Part shown: positions 1 to 9,452 of the stretch, one piece after another
How positions within the stretch are numbered: position 1 is the first letter of the stretch
How the letters are laid out: each line of letters opens with the position of its first letter
DNA from: Chryseomonas sp014190935
GTDB taxonomy: Bacteria > Pseudomonadota > Gammaproteobacteria > Pseudomonadales > Pseudomonadaceae
Reading direction: 5' to 3'
Assembly: GCF_014190935.1 (NCBI RefSeq)
Contig: NZ_JACHVV010000002.1
Location: forward strand, 930,001 to 994,000
Length of the DNA stretch: 64,000 bases
Notes under the pieces: model-generated
The model's input: the letters and a program-made list of their open reading frames with translations, nothing else
What the model was told of the DNA's origin: nothing
Database searches by the model: none
Program-made: the position numbers and the translations under genes

Positions 1-978
1 CGTCGCTTGGGCCAGCAGGGCCCTCTGGTATCCAGCCTGGGTCTGGGCTGCATGGGCATGTCCGATCTCTATGGCAGCGCCGACCGAGGCGAGGCCATCG
101 CCACCGTCCAGGCCGCCCTCGAACGCGGCGTCACCCTGTTCGACACCGGTGACTTCTATGGCATGGGCCACAACGAACTGCTCCTGGGCGAAGCCCTGCG
201 CGGGCGGCGGGAGCAGGCGCTGATCAGCGTCAAGTTCGGCGCCTTGCGCGGTCCGGGTGGCGAGTGGCTGGGCTACGACACCCGGCCGGCGGCGATCAAG
301 AATTTCGTCGCCTACAGCCTCAAGCGCCTGGGTGTGGACCACATCGACATCTATCGCCCGGCGCGGCTGGATCGCCAGGTGCCCATCGAGGACACCATGG
401 GCGCCCTCGCCGAGCTGGTGCAGGCCGGCTACATCCGCCACATCGGCCTTTCGGAAGTAGGCGCGCAGACCCTGCGGCGGGCGGCCGCGGTGCATCCGGT
501 CTGCGACCTGCAGATCGAGTATTCGCTGGTCTCGCGCGGCATCGAGGCGGAGATTCTGCCGACCTGCCGCGACCTGGGCATCGGCATCACCGCCTATGGC
601 GTGCTCTCCCGCGGCCTGCTCAGCGGTCACTGGCGCCAGCCCTCGGGCAGCGGCGACTTCCGCGCCCTCAGTCCGCGCTTCCAGCCGGGCAACGTGGAGC
701 GCAACCTGGCGCTGGTGGAAGGCCTGAAGCAATTCGCCGAACGCCGCGGCACCACCCCGGCCCGGCTGGCGGTGGCCTGGGTCGCCGCCCAGGGCGACGA
801 CATCGTGCCGCTGGTGGGTGCCCGCCGCCGCGATCAGCTCGACGAATCCCTCGGTGCGCTGGAGGTGAGGCTGAGCGATGCGGATCGCGCCGAACTGGAA
901 CGCCTGCTGCCACCGGACGCCGTGGCCGGCGATCGCTACGGCGAACACCAGCTGCGCGATCTCGACAGCGAACGTTGA
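1..978 (+). CDS. Aldo/keto reductase (5' truncated by window edge)
   Basis: NAD(P)H-dependent aldo/keto reductase, a TIM-barrel oxidoreductase of the cytoplasm. The frame is open from base 1, which codes for Arg-Arg-Leu before the GQQGPLVSSLGLGCMGMS strand typical of the N-terminus, so the true start lies just upstream and only a few residues are missing. Visible family features are DTGDFYG (catalytic Asp and Tyr), SVKFG (catalytic Lys) and the C-terminal cofactor-binding stretch around VPLVGARRRDQLDESL. At the usual His position this protein reads YRPARLD instead of YxxHRxD. This variant is, from memory, shared with a Pseudomonas subfamily. The substrate cannot be deduced. A perfect hairpin follows at 994-1018. 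Confidence 0.9.
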   Translation, partial: RRLGQQGPLVSSLGLGCMGMSDLYGSADRGEAIATVQAALERGVTLFDTGDFYGMGHNELLLGEALRGRREQALISVKFGALRGPGGEWLGYDTRPAAIKNFVAYSLKRLGVDHIDIYRPARLDRQVPIEDTMGALAELVQAGYIRHIGLSEVGAQTLRRAAAVHPVCDLQIEYSLVSRGIEAEILPTCRDLGIGITAYGVLSRGLLSGHWRQPSGSGDFRALSPRFQPGNVERNLALVEGLKQFAERRGTTPARLAVAWVAAQGDDIVPLVGARRRDQLDESLGALEVRLSDADRAELERLLPPDAVAGDRYGEHQLRDLDSER

Positions 979-993
979 GCCACCCCCGTCAAC

Positions 994-1018
994 AACGGCC
1001 CGCCTTGCGCGGGCCGTT
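994..1018. terminator. Hairpin terminator between convergent genes
   Basis: A perfect 10-bp stem, AACGGCCCGC/GCGGGCCGTT, encloses a 5-base loop and is followed by GCGTTTC. It lies between the aldo/keto reductase stop at 978 and the convergent DUF2288 gene, so it can serve transcripts from both sides. The T-tract is short, so efficiency is uncertain. Confidence 0.6.
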
Positions 1019-1023
1019 GCGTT

Positions 1024-1332
1024 TCAGCGCTCGACCGGACGCTCCTGCATCAGCACCCAGGGCGCCACCACCACCGCCCACAGCGCCACCTCGGGCGCCT
1101 CCAGCCGGCGCCGCGCGCGGTCTTCGTCGACCTTGGCCAGCTGGCCCTGCTGCAGCCACAGACCCACCCGGGCGGCATCGTCCTGGGTCACGGCGATGGC
1201 CGCTTCGATCAGGTCCAGCTCGGGGGCCACTTCCAGCAGCACGCCCCGCGCAAAATGCGGTTGCAATTCTTCCCAGCCGATGGCGGCGGTCTGCCCGAGC
1301 AGGGTGGCGTAGCGCGTTGCGTGATCGGTCAT
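1024..1332 (-). CDS. DUF2288 family protein
   Basis: Small cytoplasmic protein of 102 aa with unknown function. The sequence from MTDHATRYATLLGQTA through IGWEELQPHFARG and AAIAVTQDDAARVGLWL matches my recollection of the DUF2288 family of Pseudomonas and cyanobacteria. I chose the ATG at 1332 because the homologous region begins there. A GAGG sequence lies upstream, and the 36 extra in-frame upstream codons look non-coding. It converges on the aldo/keto reductase and is divergent from livK. Confidence 0.75.
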   Translation of the reverse strand: MTDHATRYATLLGQTAAIGWEELQPHFARGVLLEVAPELDLIEAAIAVTQDDAARVGLWLQQGQLAKVDEDRARRRLEAPEVALWAVVVAPWVLMQERPVER

Positions 1333-1546
1333 GGTGCGGGCCTCGCGAAAAGGGCGGATTCTACCGTTGCCCTCCCCGCTTGCCGAGCGCCCGGACGCAC
1401 GGGCCACAGATCCGACAAGTTGTCGTCGCCAGCTTTCCAAGACGAACAGACGGTGATTAAACTGCGCGGCGCGTCATAAAGAACAAAATCGGCACATTTT
1501 CGCTTCCAACTGCCTCATTAATAAAAGCATTCCGAGTGGAGCACTC

Positions 1547-2668
1547 ATGAAAAAGGCAACTCTGCGTTTCTCCCGCTTGGTCGCGGCCCTGGCCCTGGCC
1601 GGCATGGCCAGCCACACCCTGGCAGCCGACACCCTGAAGATCGGTCTGGCCGGCCCCAAGACCGGTCCGGTCGCCCAGTACGGTGACATGGAGTTCATTG
1701 GTGCCCAGATGGCCATCGAGCAGATCAACAAGGCCGGCGGCGTCAAGGGCAAGCAGCTCGAAGGCGTGATCTACGACGACGCCTGCGATCCCAAGCAGGC
1801 CGTGGCGGTTGCCAACAAGATCGTCAACGATGGCGTCAAGTTCGTCGTCGGCCACCTCTGCTCCAGCTCCACCCAGCCGGCCTCCGACATCTATGAGGAC
1901 GAAGGCATCCTGATGGTGACCCCGGCGGCTACCAGCCCCGACATCACCAATCGCGGCTACAAGCTGATCTTCCGCACCATCGGCCTGGACAACATGCAGG
2001 GCCCGACCGCCGGCAAGTTCATCGTCGAGCACGTCAAGCCGAAGATCGTCGCGGTCATCCACGACAAGCAGCAGTACGGCGAAGGCATCGCCACCGCCGT
2101 CAAGCAGACCCTGGACAAGGCCGGCGTCAAGGTCGCCGTGTTCGAGGGCATCAACTCCGGCGACAAGGACTTCTCCTCGCTGATCGCCAAGCTCAAGCAG
2201 GCCAACGTCGACTTCGTCTACTACGGCGGCTACCACCCCGAGCTGGGCCTGATCCTGCGTCAGGCGGCCGAGAAGGGCCTGACCGCCAAGTTCATGGGTC
2301 CGGAAGGCGTGGGCAACAGCTCCATCTCCGCCATCGCCGGCAAGGCCTCCGAAGGCCTGCTGGTCACCCTGCCGCGCTCCTTCGACCAGGATCCCAAGAA
2401 CCAGGCCCTGGTGCAGGCGTTCAAGGACAAGAAGCAGGATCCGAGCGGTCCCTTCGTGTTCCCCTCCTATGCCGCCGTGCAGGTCATCGCCGAAGGCATC
2501 GAGAAGGCGGGCGACGAGAAGCCCGAGGACGTGGCCAAGGCGCTGCGCAGCAACACCTTCAACACCCCCACCGGTGAGCTGGCGTTCGACGAGAAAGGCG
2601 ACCTGAAGAACTTCGAGTTCGTGGTCTACGAATGGCACGCCGACGGCACCAAGACTGAAGCCAAGTAA
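1547..2668 (+). CDS. livK: Branched-chain amino-acid ABC transporter, periplasmic binding protein
   Basis: Periplasmic Leu/Ile/Val-binding protein of 373 aa that delivers ligand to LivHMGF. A Sec signal peptide covers residues 1 to about 26 (MKKATLRFSRLVAALALAGM, cleavage near SHTLAA). The mature part begins DTLKIGLAGPKTGPVAQYGD and continues as a type I periplasmic binding fold (ELEGVIYDDACDPKQAVAVA, FVVGHLCSSSTQPASDIY with the conserved Cys pair, VTPAATSPDITNRGY). The ATG at 1547 has GGAG eight bases upstream. It is the first gene of livKHMGF. A strong hairpin follows it, so it is probably transcribed in excess over the membrane genes, as is usual for binding proteins. Confidence 0.97.
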   Translation: MKKATLRFSRLVAALALAGMASHTLAADTLKIGLAGPKTGPVAQYGDMEFIGAQMAIEQINKAGGVKGKQLEGVIYDDACDPKQAVAVANKIVNDGVKFVVGHLCSSSTQPASDIYEDEGILMVTPAATSPDITNRGYKLIFRTIGLDNMQGPTAGKFIVEHVKPKIVAVIHDKQQYGEGIATAVKQTLDKAGVKVAVFEGINSGDKDFSSLIAKLKQANVDFVYYGGYHPELGLILRQAAEKGLTAKFMGPEGVGNSSISAIAGKASEGLLVTLPRSFDQDPKNQALVQAFKDKKQDPSGPFVFPSYAAVQVIAEGIEKAGDEKPEDVAKALRSNTFNTPTGELAFDEKGDLKNFEFVVYEWHADGTKTEAK

Positions 2669-2684
2669 GCCCTGCCTGTAACAC

Positions 2685-2715
2685 CGAAGCCCACCGCCTA
2701 CGGCGGTGGGCTTCG
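2685..2715 (+). terminator. Strong livK-livH intercistronic hairpin
   Basis: A perfect 14-bp stem (CGAAGCCCACCGCC/GGCGGTGGGCTTCG) with a 3-base loop is followed by TTTAT. It lies 17 bases after the livK stop and about 68 bases before livH. It has the form of an intrinsic terminator. In operons headed by a binding protein such hairpins usually allow partial read-through and stabilise the upstream message. Confidence 0.8.
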
Positions 2716-2782
2716 TTTATCCGCCTCCATCCGAGGCCTGGGACCCGCACCAGAAGTGCACCAAGGTCCCCTGGAGACACCC

Positions 2783-4955
<2,173 letters not shown>

Positions 4956-4959
<4 letters not shown>

Positions 4960-5723
4960 GCCAAGCCCTTCTCGATGTCTCCGGCCTTTCCATGAGGTTC
5001 GGCGGCCTGCTGGCCGTCAACGGCGTCAACATCCGCGTGGAACGGGGCCAGGTGGTCTCGCTGATCGGTCCCAATGGCGCCGGCAAGACCACGGTGTTCA
5101 ACTGCCTGACCGGCTTCTACCGCCCCAGCGGCGGCGAAATCCTCCTGCACGGCGAGGCCATCCAGGGCCTGCCCGGGCACAAGATCGCCCGCAAGGGCGT
5201 GGTGCGCACCTTCCAGAACGTCCGCCTGTTCAAGGAAATGACCGCGGTGGAGAACCTGCTGGTGGCCCAGCACCGCCACCTCAACACCGGCTTCCTGGCC
5301 GGGCTGTTCAAGACCCCGGCCTTTCGCAAGAGCGAAGCCGAGGCCATGGACTACGCGCGCTTCTGGCTGGAGCAGGTCAACCTCACCGAGTTCGCCAACC
5401 GCAACGCCGGCAATCTCGCCTACGGCCAGCAGCGCCGCCTGGAAATCGCCCGCTGCATGATGACCCGCCCGCAGATCCTCATGCTCGACGAGCCGGCCGC
5501 CGGCCTCAACCCGCGCGAGACCGAGGACCTCAAGGCGCTCATCGCCCTGCTGCGCGCCGAGCACGGCGTGACCGTGCTGCTGATCGAGCACGACATGCAC
5601 CTGGTGATGAGCATTTCCGACCACATCGTGGTGATCAACCAGGGGACCCCCCTGGCCGACGGGACGCCGGAGCAGATCCGCAACAATCCCGACGTGATCA
5701 AGGCCTACCTGGGCGAATCCTGA
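4956..5723 (+). CDS. livG: Branched-chain amino-acid ABC ATPase LivG
   Basis: Cytoplasmic ATPase subunit of 255 aa. It shows Walker A GPNGAGKTT, the Q-loop in TFQNVRLF, a signature region AYGQQRRLEIARCM (LSGGQ-equivalent), Walker B ILMLDEPAAGLNP and the switch His in LLIEHDMHLVM. The length and the LivG-type NPRETEDLK stretch after Walker B fit the family. The ATG at 4956 overlaps the livM stop. It pairs with LivF to form the heterodimeric motor. Confidence 0.97.
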
Positions 5724-5734
5724 TGGAGACCTCC

Positions 5735-6436
5735 ATGCTGCAGTTCGACAACGTCTCCACCTTCTACGGCAAGATCCAGGCGCTGCATGGCGTCAGCGTG
5801 CAGGTGAACCGGGGCGAGATCGTCACCCTGATCGGCGCCAACGGCGCCGGCAAGTCCACCCTGCTGATGACCCTCTGCGGTACCCCGCGCGCCCATGGCG
5901 GCAGCATCCGCTATGAAGGCGAGGAACTGGTCGGCCAGGAAACCGCGCAGATCATGCGCAAGGGCATCGCCGTGGTACCGGAAGGCCGCCGGGTGTTCGC
6001 CCGCCTGACCGTGGAAGAGAACCTGGCCATGGGCGGCTTCTTCACCGACAAGCACGCCTATGACCGCCAGCTGGAAAAGGTCCTCGGGCTCTTCCCGCGA
6101 CTCAAGGAACGCTATGCCCAGCGCGCCGGCACCATGTCCGGCGGCGAGCAGCAGATGCTCGCCATCGGCCGGGCGATGATGAGCGAGCCGCGCCTGCTGC
6201 TGCTCGACGAGCCGTCGCTGGGCCTGGCGCCCATCATCATCCAGCAGATCTTCGAGATCATCGAGCAGCTGCGCCAGGATGGGGTGACGGTGTTCCTGGT
6301 CGAACAGAACGCCAACCAGGCGCTCAAGCTGGCCGACCGCGGCTACGTGCTGGAGAACGGCCGCATCGTCATGCAGGACAGCGGCGCCGAGCTGCTGGCC
6401 AACCCGGACGTGCGCAAGGCCTATCTGGGCGGTTGA
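5735..6436 (+). CDS. livF: Branched-chain amino-acid ABC ATPase LivF
   Basis: Second ATPase subunit of the Liv importer, 233 aa. It shows Walker A GANGAGKST, signature SGGEQQMLAIGRAMM, Walker B LLLLDEPSLGLAP and switch region FLVEQNANQAL. I preferred the ATG at 5735 because it has GGAG six bases upstream and homologues begin MLxFDxVSTxYGKIQALHG. An ATG at 5723 overlapping the livG stop would add only four residues. It is the last gene of the operon, and a mosaic repeat block begins right after it instead of a simple terminator. Confidence 0.96.
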   Translation: MLQFDNVSTFYGKIQALHGVSVQVNRGEIVTLIGANGAGKSTLLMTLCGTPRAHGGSIRYEGEELVGQETAQIMRKGIAVVPEGRRVFARLTVEENLAMGGFFTDKHAYDRQLEKVLGLFPRLKERYAQRAGTMSGGEQQMLAIGRAMMSEPRLLLLDEPSLGLAPIIIQQIFEIIEQLRQDGVTVFLVEQNANQALKLADRGYVLENGRIVMQDSGAELLANPDVRKAYLGG

Positions 6437-6939
6437 GTCACGCCGTGGCCACCCTACACGCCTCGACCTCGGCGCTGTTGGGCTTTGCTGCGCTCAACCC
6501 AACCTACGGCGGCTCGACCGTAGGTTGGGTTGAGACAGCTCTACCGTCGAAGCCCAACAGCGCCGTAGCGTGGAAAACGGCGCAGCCTTTTCCACTGGGG
6601 TTCGTGGCGAAGGCTGCCCTCACCCCCAACCCTCTTCCGCGGGGAGAGGGGGCTGTCCATGCAACGTGTAGGTTGGGTTGAGACAGCTTCATCGTCGAAG
6701 CCCAACAATGCCTGCTCGAATTCTGGCGCTGTTGGGCTTTGCTGCGCTCAACCCAACCTACGGCGGCTCGACCGTAGGTTGGGTTGAGACGCCTCCATCG
6801 TCGAAGCCCGACAGACACGTAGCGTGGAAAACGGCGCAGCCTTTTCCACTGGCGCTTCGCAGCGAAGCGCCCTCACCCCCAGCCCTCTCCCGCGGGGAGC
6901 GGGCGCTGTCCGCGTAGGCGTTGAACTCCATCAACCCCG
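6437..6939. repeat. Mosaic intergenic repeat block, two direct copies
   Basis: No gene is seen in this 503-bp gap between livF and the convergent LysR gene. It holds two near-identical units, 6472-6660 and 6726-6912, offset by exactly 254 bases. Each unit has three modules. First is an inverted repeat CTCAACCCAACCTACGG/CCGTAGGTTGGGTTGAG (6493-6509/6518-6534 and 6747-6763/6772-6788), flanked by TTGGGCTTTG and CGAAGCCC. Second is a CGTGGAAAACGGCGCAGCC module. Third is a CCCTCACCCCCAACCCTC...GGGGAGAGGG module. A partial third copy of the first module lies at 6667-6707. The same modules recur at 42.5 and 50.7 kb. Confidence 0.85.
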
Positions 6940-7851
6940 CTACCCCAACGCCTCCAGGCGCTGCCGACTGCGCTCGAACCACTCGCTCAGGGCTTCCGCC
7001 ACGACTCTGGTCCGCTTGGGCAAGCCACCCTGATAGGGATGCACCAGAAACAGCGGCTGGCTGGGCGTGCGCCACTCCCTGAGTAGCCAGACCAGGGCGC
7101 CACTGGCCAGCTCCTCGTGCACCATGAACGACGGCAGCCGGGCGATGCCCTGCCCGGCCAGGGCGGCCTGCTTGAGCAGGCTGTAGTGGTTGCAGGCCAG
7201 GCTGGGGGTTACCTGCACTCGGCCGAGTCGGTGCTCGCGGTGATAGAGCCAGACCTCGCCCTCGGCATAGTGGCTGTTGATCAGGCAGCGGTGGCCGAGC
7301 AGATCCTCGGGCACCTGGAGGACCTCGCGCCCGGCCAGATAGGCGGGTGCCGCGCAGGTCACCTCCTGCATGGCGAACAGCGGGCGGGCGACCAGGCGTT
7401 CGTCCGGTTCCAGCCGGGCACGGATCGCCAGGTCGAAGCCCTCGGCCACCAGGTCGCGATAGCCGTTGTCCAGCACCAGATCCAGCTGGATGGCGGGATG
7501 GGCAGCGCGACAGGCCAGCAGCACCTCGAAAAAGGTGTAGCCCAGGGACACCGGAACGGTCAGGCGCACCGGTCCAACCGCTTCCTCCTGCAGCCTGGCC
7601 ACGCTTTGCAGGGCCCGCTCGCGCTGGCGCACCAGGGCCTGGGCTTCGGGCAACAGGGCGCGTCCGGCGGGAGTGGGATCGAGACGTCGGGTGGTGCGGT
7701 GCAGCAGGCGGGTCTCCAGGCGCAGCTCCAGCGCCCGGATGCGCTTGGACAGCTGGCCCTTGCTGCATCCCAGGCGCTCGGCCGCACGGGTGAAGCTGCC
7801 GCTTTCACACAGGATGGCGAAGGCAGCCAGATCGGCGAAGTCGTCCTGCAT
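6940..7851 (-). CDS. LysR-family transcriptional regulator
   Basis: LysR-type regulator of 303 aa, cytoplasmic. The N-terminal winged helix-turn-helix reads DLAAFAILCESGSFTRAAERLGCSKGQLSKRIRALELRLETRLLHRTTRRLDPTPAGRAL (only key parts needed: SFTRAAERLG, SKGQLSKRI). The C-terminal part is the substrate-binding-like effector domain. I chose the ATG at 7851 because AGGAGG lies eight bases upstream; the upstream in-frame ATG at 7881 has no ribosome site. It is divergent from the SDR gene at 7951, the usual LysR-target arrangement, so that SDR is the likely target. Confidence 0.92.
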   Translation of the reverse strand: MQDDFADLAAFAILCESGSFTRAAERLGCSKGQLSKRIRALELRLETRLLHRTTRRLDPTPAGRALLPEAQALVRQRERALQSVARLQEEAVGPVRLTVPVSLGYTFFEVLLACRAAHPAIQLDLVLDNGYRDLVAEGFDLAIRARLEPDERLVARPLFAMQEVTCAAPAYLAGREVLQVPEDLLGHRCLINSHYAEGEVWLYHREHRLGRVQVTPSLACNHYSLLKQAALAGQGIARLPSFMVHEELASGALVWLLREWRTPSQPLFLVHPYQGGLPKRTRVVAEALSEWFERSRQRLEALG

Positions 7852-7873
7852 CGTTTCCTCCTGGAAACACTGG

Positions 7874-7903
7874 ATTGCCAATCAGGTGATTTATCGTAGC
7901 AAT
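7874..7903. promoter_or_regulatory. Candidate LysR operator between divergent genes
   Basis: An inverted repeat ATTGC-N20-GCAAT (7874-7878/7899-7903) sits in the 99-bp gap between the divergent LysR and SDR genes. The position fits a LysR regulatory site. The arms are short, so this is a suggestion only. Confidence 0.3.
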
Positions 7904-7950
7904 GCCTCATTCTAGGCTGAAGACTCCCTTCCCTCCACGGAGTCATCCTC

Positions 7951-8550
7951 ATGAAAATCATCCTCGTCGGCGCCAGCGGTACCCTGGGCAGCGCCATCGC
8001 CGAGCGCCTCGCCAGCCGCCACGAGCTGATCCGCGTCGGCCGCCAATCCGGCGATCTGCAGGTCGATATCACCCAGCCGGAGTCCATCCGGGCCCTGTTC
8101 GCCCAGGTGGGTCGTTTCGATGCCCTGGTCAGCGCGGTGGGCTCGGTGACCTTCGCCCCCTTCACCGAAATGACGCCCGAGGCGTACCAGAAAGGCCTGC
8201 AGGACAAGCTGATGGGCCAGGTCAACCTGGTGCTGCTCGGCCAGGCCCAGGCGGCCGAGGGCGCCTCCTTCACCCTGACCACCGGCGTGCTCAGCGAACA
8301 GCCCATCGCGCAGGGCAGCTCGGCGGCCATGGTCAACGCGGCGCTGGAAGGCTTCGTTCGCGGTGCGGCCATCGAGTTGCCGCGCGGTCAGCGCCTCAAC
8401 GCGGTGAGTCCGACGGTGCTGCAGGAGTCCCTGGGCCACTACGGCGATTTCTTCCGCGGCTTCAAGGCGGTATCGGGTGCCGAGGCGGCGCTGGCCTACG
8501 AACGCAGCGTGGAAGGGCGGGAAACCGGCAAGACTTATCGCGTCTGGTAA
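7951..8550 (+). CDS. Atypical short-chain dehydrogenase (no YxxxK)
   Basis: Rossmann-fold protein of 199 aa related to short-chain dehydrogenases. The N-terminus MKIILVGASGTLGSAIAERL has the GxxxGxG nucleotide-binding motif, and LVSAVGSVTFAPF corresponds to the NNAG strand. Where the catalytic Tyr-x-x-x-Lys should lie the protein reads QGSSAAMVNAALEGFVRG, so both residues are absent. This matches the Lin1944-like SDR subgroup, described as lacking the canonical active site. It may bind NAD(P)H without classical catalysis. It is divergently paired with a LysR regulator. Confidence 0.85.
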   Translation: MKIILVGASGTLGSAIAERLASRHELIRVGRQSGDLQVDITQPESIRALFAQVGRFDALVSAVGSVTFAPFTEMTPEAYQKGLQDKLMGQVNLVLLGQAQAAEGASFTLTTGVLSEQPIAQGSSAAMVNAALEGFVRGAAIELPRGQRLNAVSPTVLQESLGHYGDFFRGFKAVSGAEAALAYERSVEGRETGKTYRVW

Positions 8551-8609
8551 GTCCTTGAGCTCGCGGCGCTGTCTGAGTAACGTGTGCCCACCTCAGTCGG
8601 AGTCCTGCG

Positions 8610-9290
8610 ATGCCAGCGCCGCGTGCCATCTTTCCCCTTGCCCTGCTCGGCCTCCTCGGCGGCTGCAGCCTGTTCCAGAGCGACGACACCCCGCGTGCAC
8701 CGGGCGGCGAGCGCCTGCAGGGCGATCTGCGCTGGAGCGGTGACCAGCTGCTGTTCCGCCCCTGCCAGGAACAGCGCTTCTTCGACGTCACCGATGCCAA
8801 CAACACCGCCATCCTGCGCGATGCCCACGAACTGGCCGCCGACAGTGGCGCCGCTTCGCTGTTCGCCGACCTGCGCGGCAAGCTCAAGTCCGGCGGCCGC
8901 GATGGCGCCCAGGGCGTGTTCGCCGTCACCGATGTCTATCGCGTGCAATACAGCGGTCCGGGTTGCAGCGATCCCAACTTCAAGCGTACCGCCATGAATG
9001 CTGGCGGCCATGGTCCGGACTGGAGCGTCCAGGTCAGCAACCAGGGCATGCTGGTCAGTACCGCCGGTCAGCAGCGTCGCGCCCTGCCCTTCGTCCAGGA
9101 AGAACTGCCCGGCGGCATGCGCGCCCTGTCCACCGAGGCCAATGGGGAGAAGGTCGAGCTGTGGATCAATCCACGGCGCTGCGTGGATGGCCGGACCGGC
9201 ACCGTGCAGTCGCTGCAGGCCGAATTGCGCATCAATGGCCAGACCTGGCAGGGCTGCGCCTTCTATGGTGGTGCCGGCAATCCCACCTAG
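8610..9290 (+). CDS. Predicted lipoprotein, COG3650-like
   Basis: Envelope lipoprotein of 226 aa, function unknown. The signal peptide MPAPRAIFPLALLGLLGGC ends in a lipobox with the acceptor Cys at residue 19. The mature part contains a repeated small beta domain: GDLRWSGDQLLFRPCQEQRFFDVTD, and near the end VQSLQAELRINGQTWQGCAFYGG. This type of Cys-containing repeat resembles the COG3650 family of Pseudomonas envelope proteins. It stands alone, 59 bases after the SDR on the same strand. Confidence 0.75.
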   Translation: MPAPRAIFPLALLGLLGGCSLFQSDDTPRAPGGERLQGDLRWSGDQLLFRPCQEQRFFDVTDANNTAILRDAHELAADSGAASLFADLRGKLKSGGRDGAQGVFAVTDVYRVQYSGPGCSDPNFKRTAMNAGGHGPDWSVQVSNQGMLVSTAGQQRRALPFVQEELPGGMRALSTEANGEKVELWINPRRCVDGRTGTVQSLQAELRINGQTWQGCAFYGGAGNPT

Positions 9291-9452
9291 CCCGCGGGTG
9301 CGCGATTCTCTTGGCATCTCCCCCATTACATTTAGCGTCGCGCGCCCCCAGGGGCTAGTCTAGCGACCACAAGGCTTCATCCGCTTCGCTTGGCCGCCTT
9401 CGGGTCGCGCCAGGCGAAGCCACAGGAACGCTCATCCAGCCAGGGTCCAGGC

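Noticed and set aside
1457..2638. Long open frame opposite livK
   Set aside because: Mirror of a conserved livK gene in high-GC DNA; the translation has low-complexity composition without domain motifs.
6472..6912. CRISPR-like repetition
   Set aside because: Only two long units, palindromic modules and no regular short repeat-spacer pattern or cas genes.
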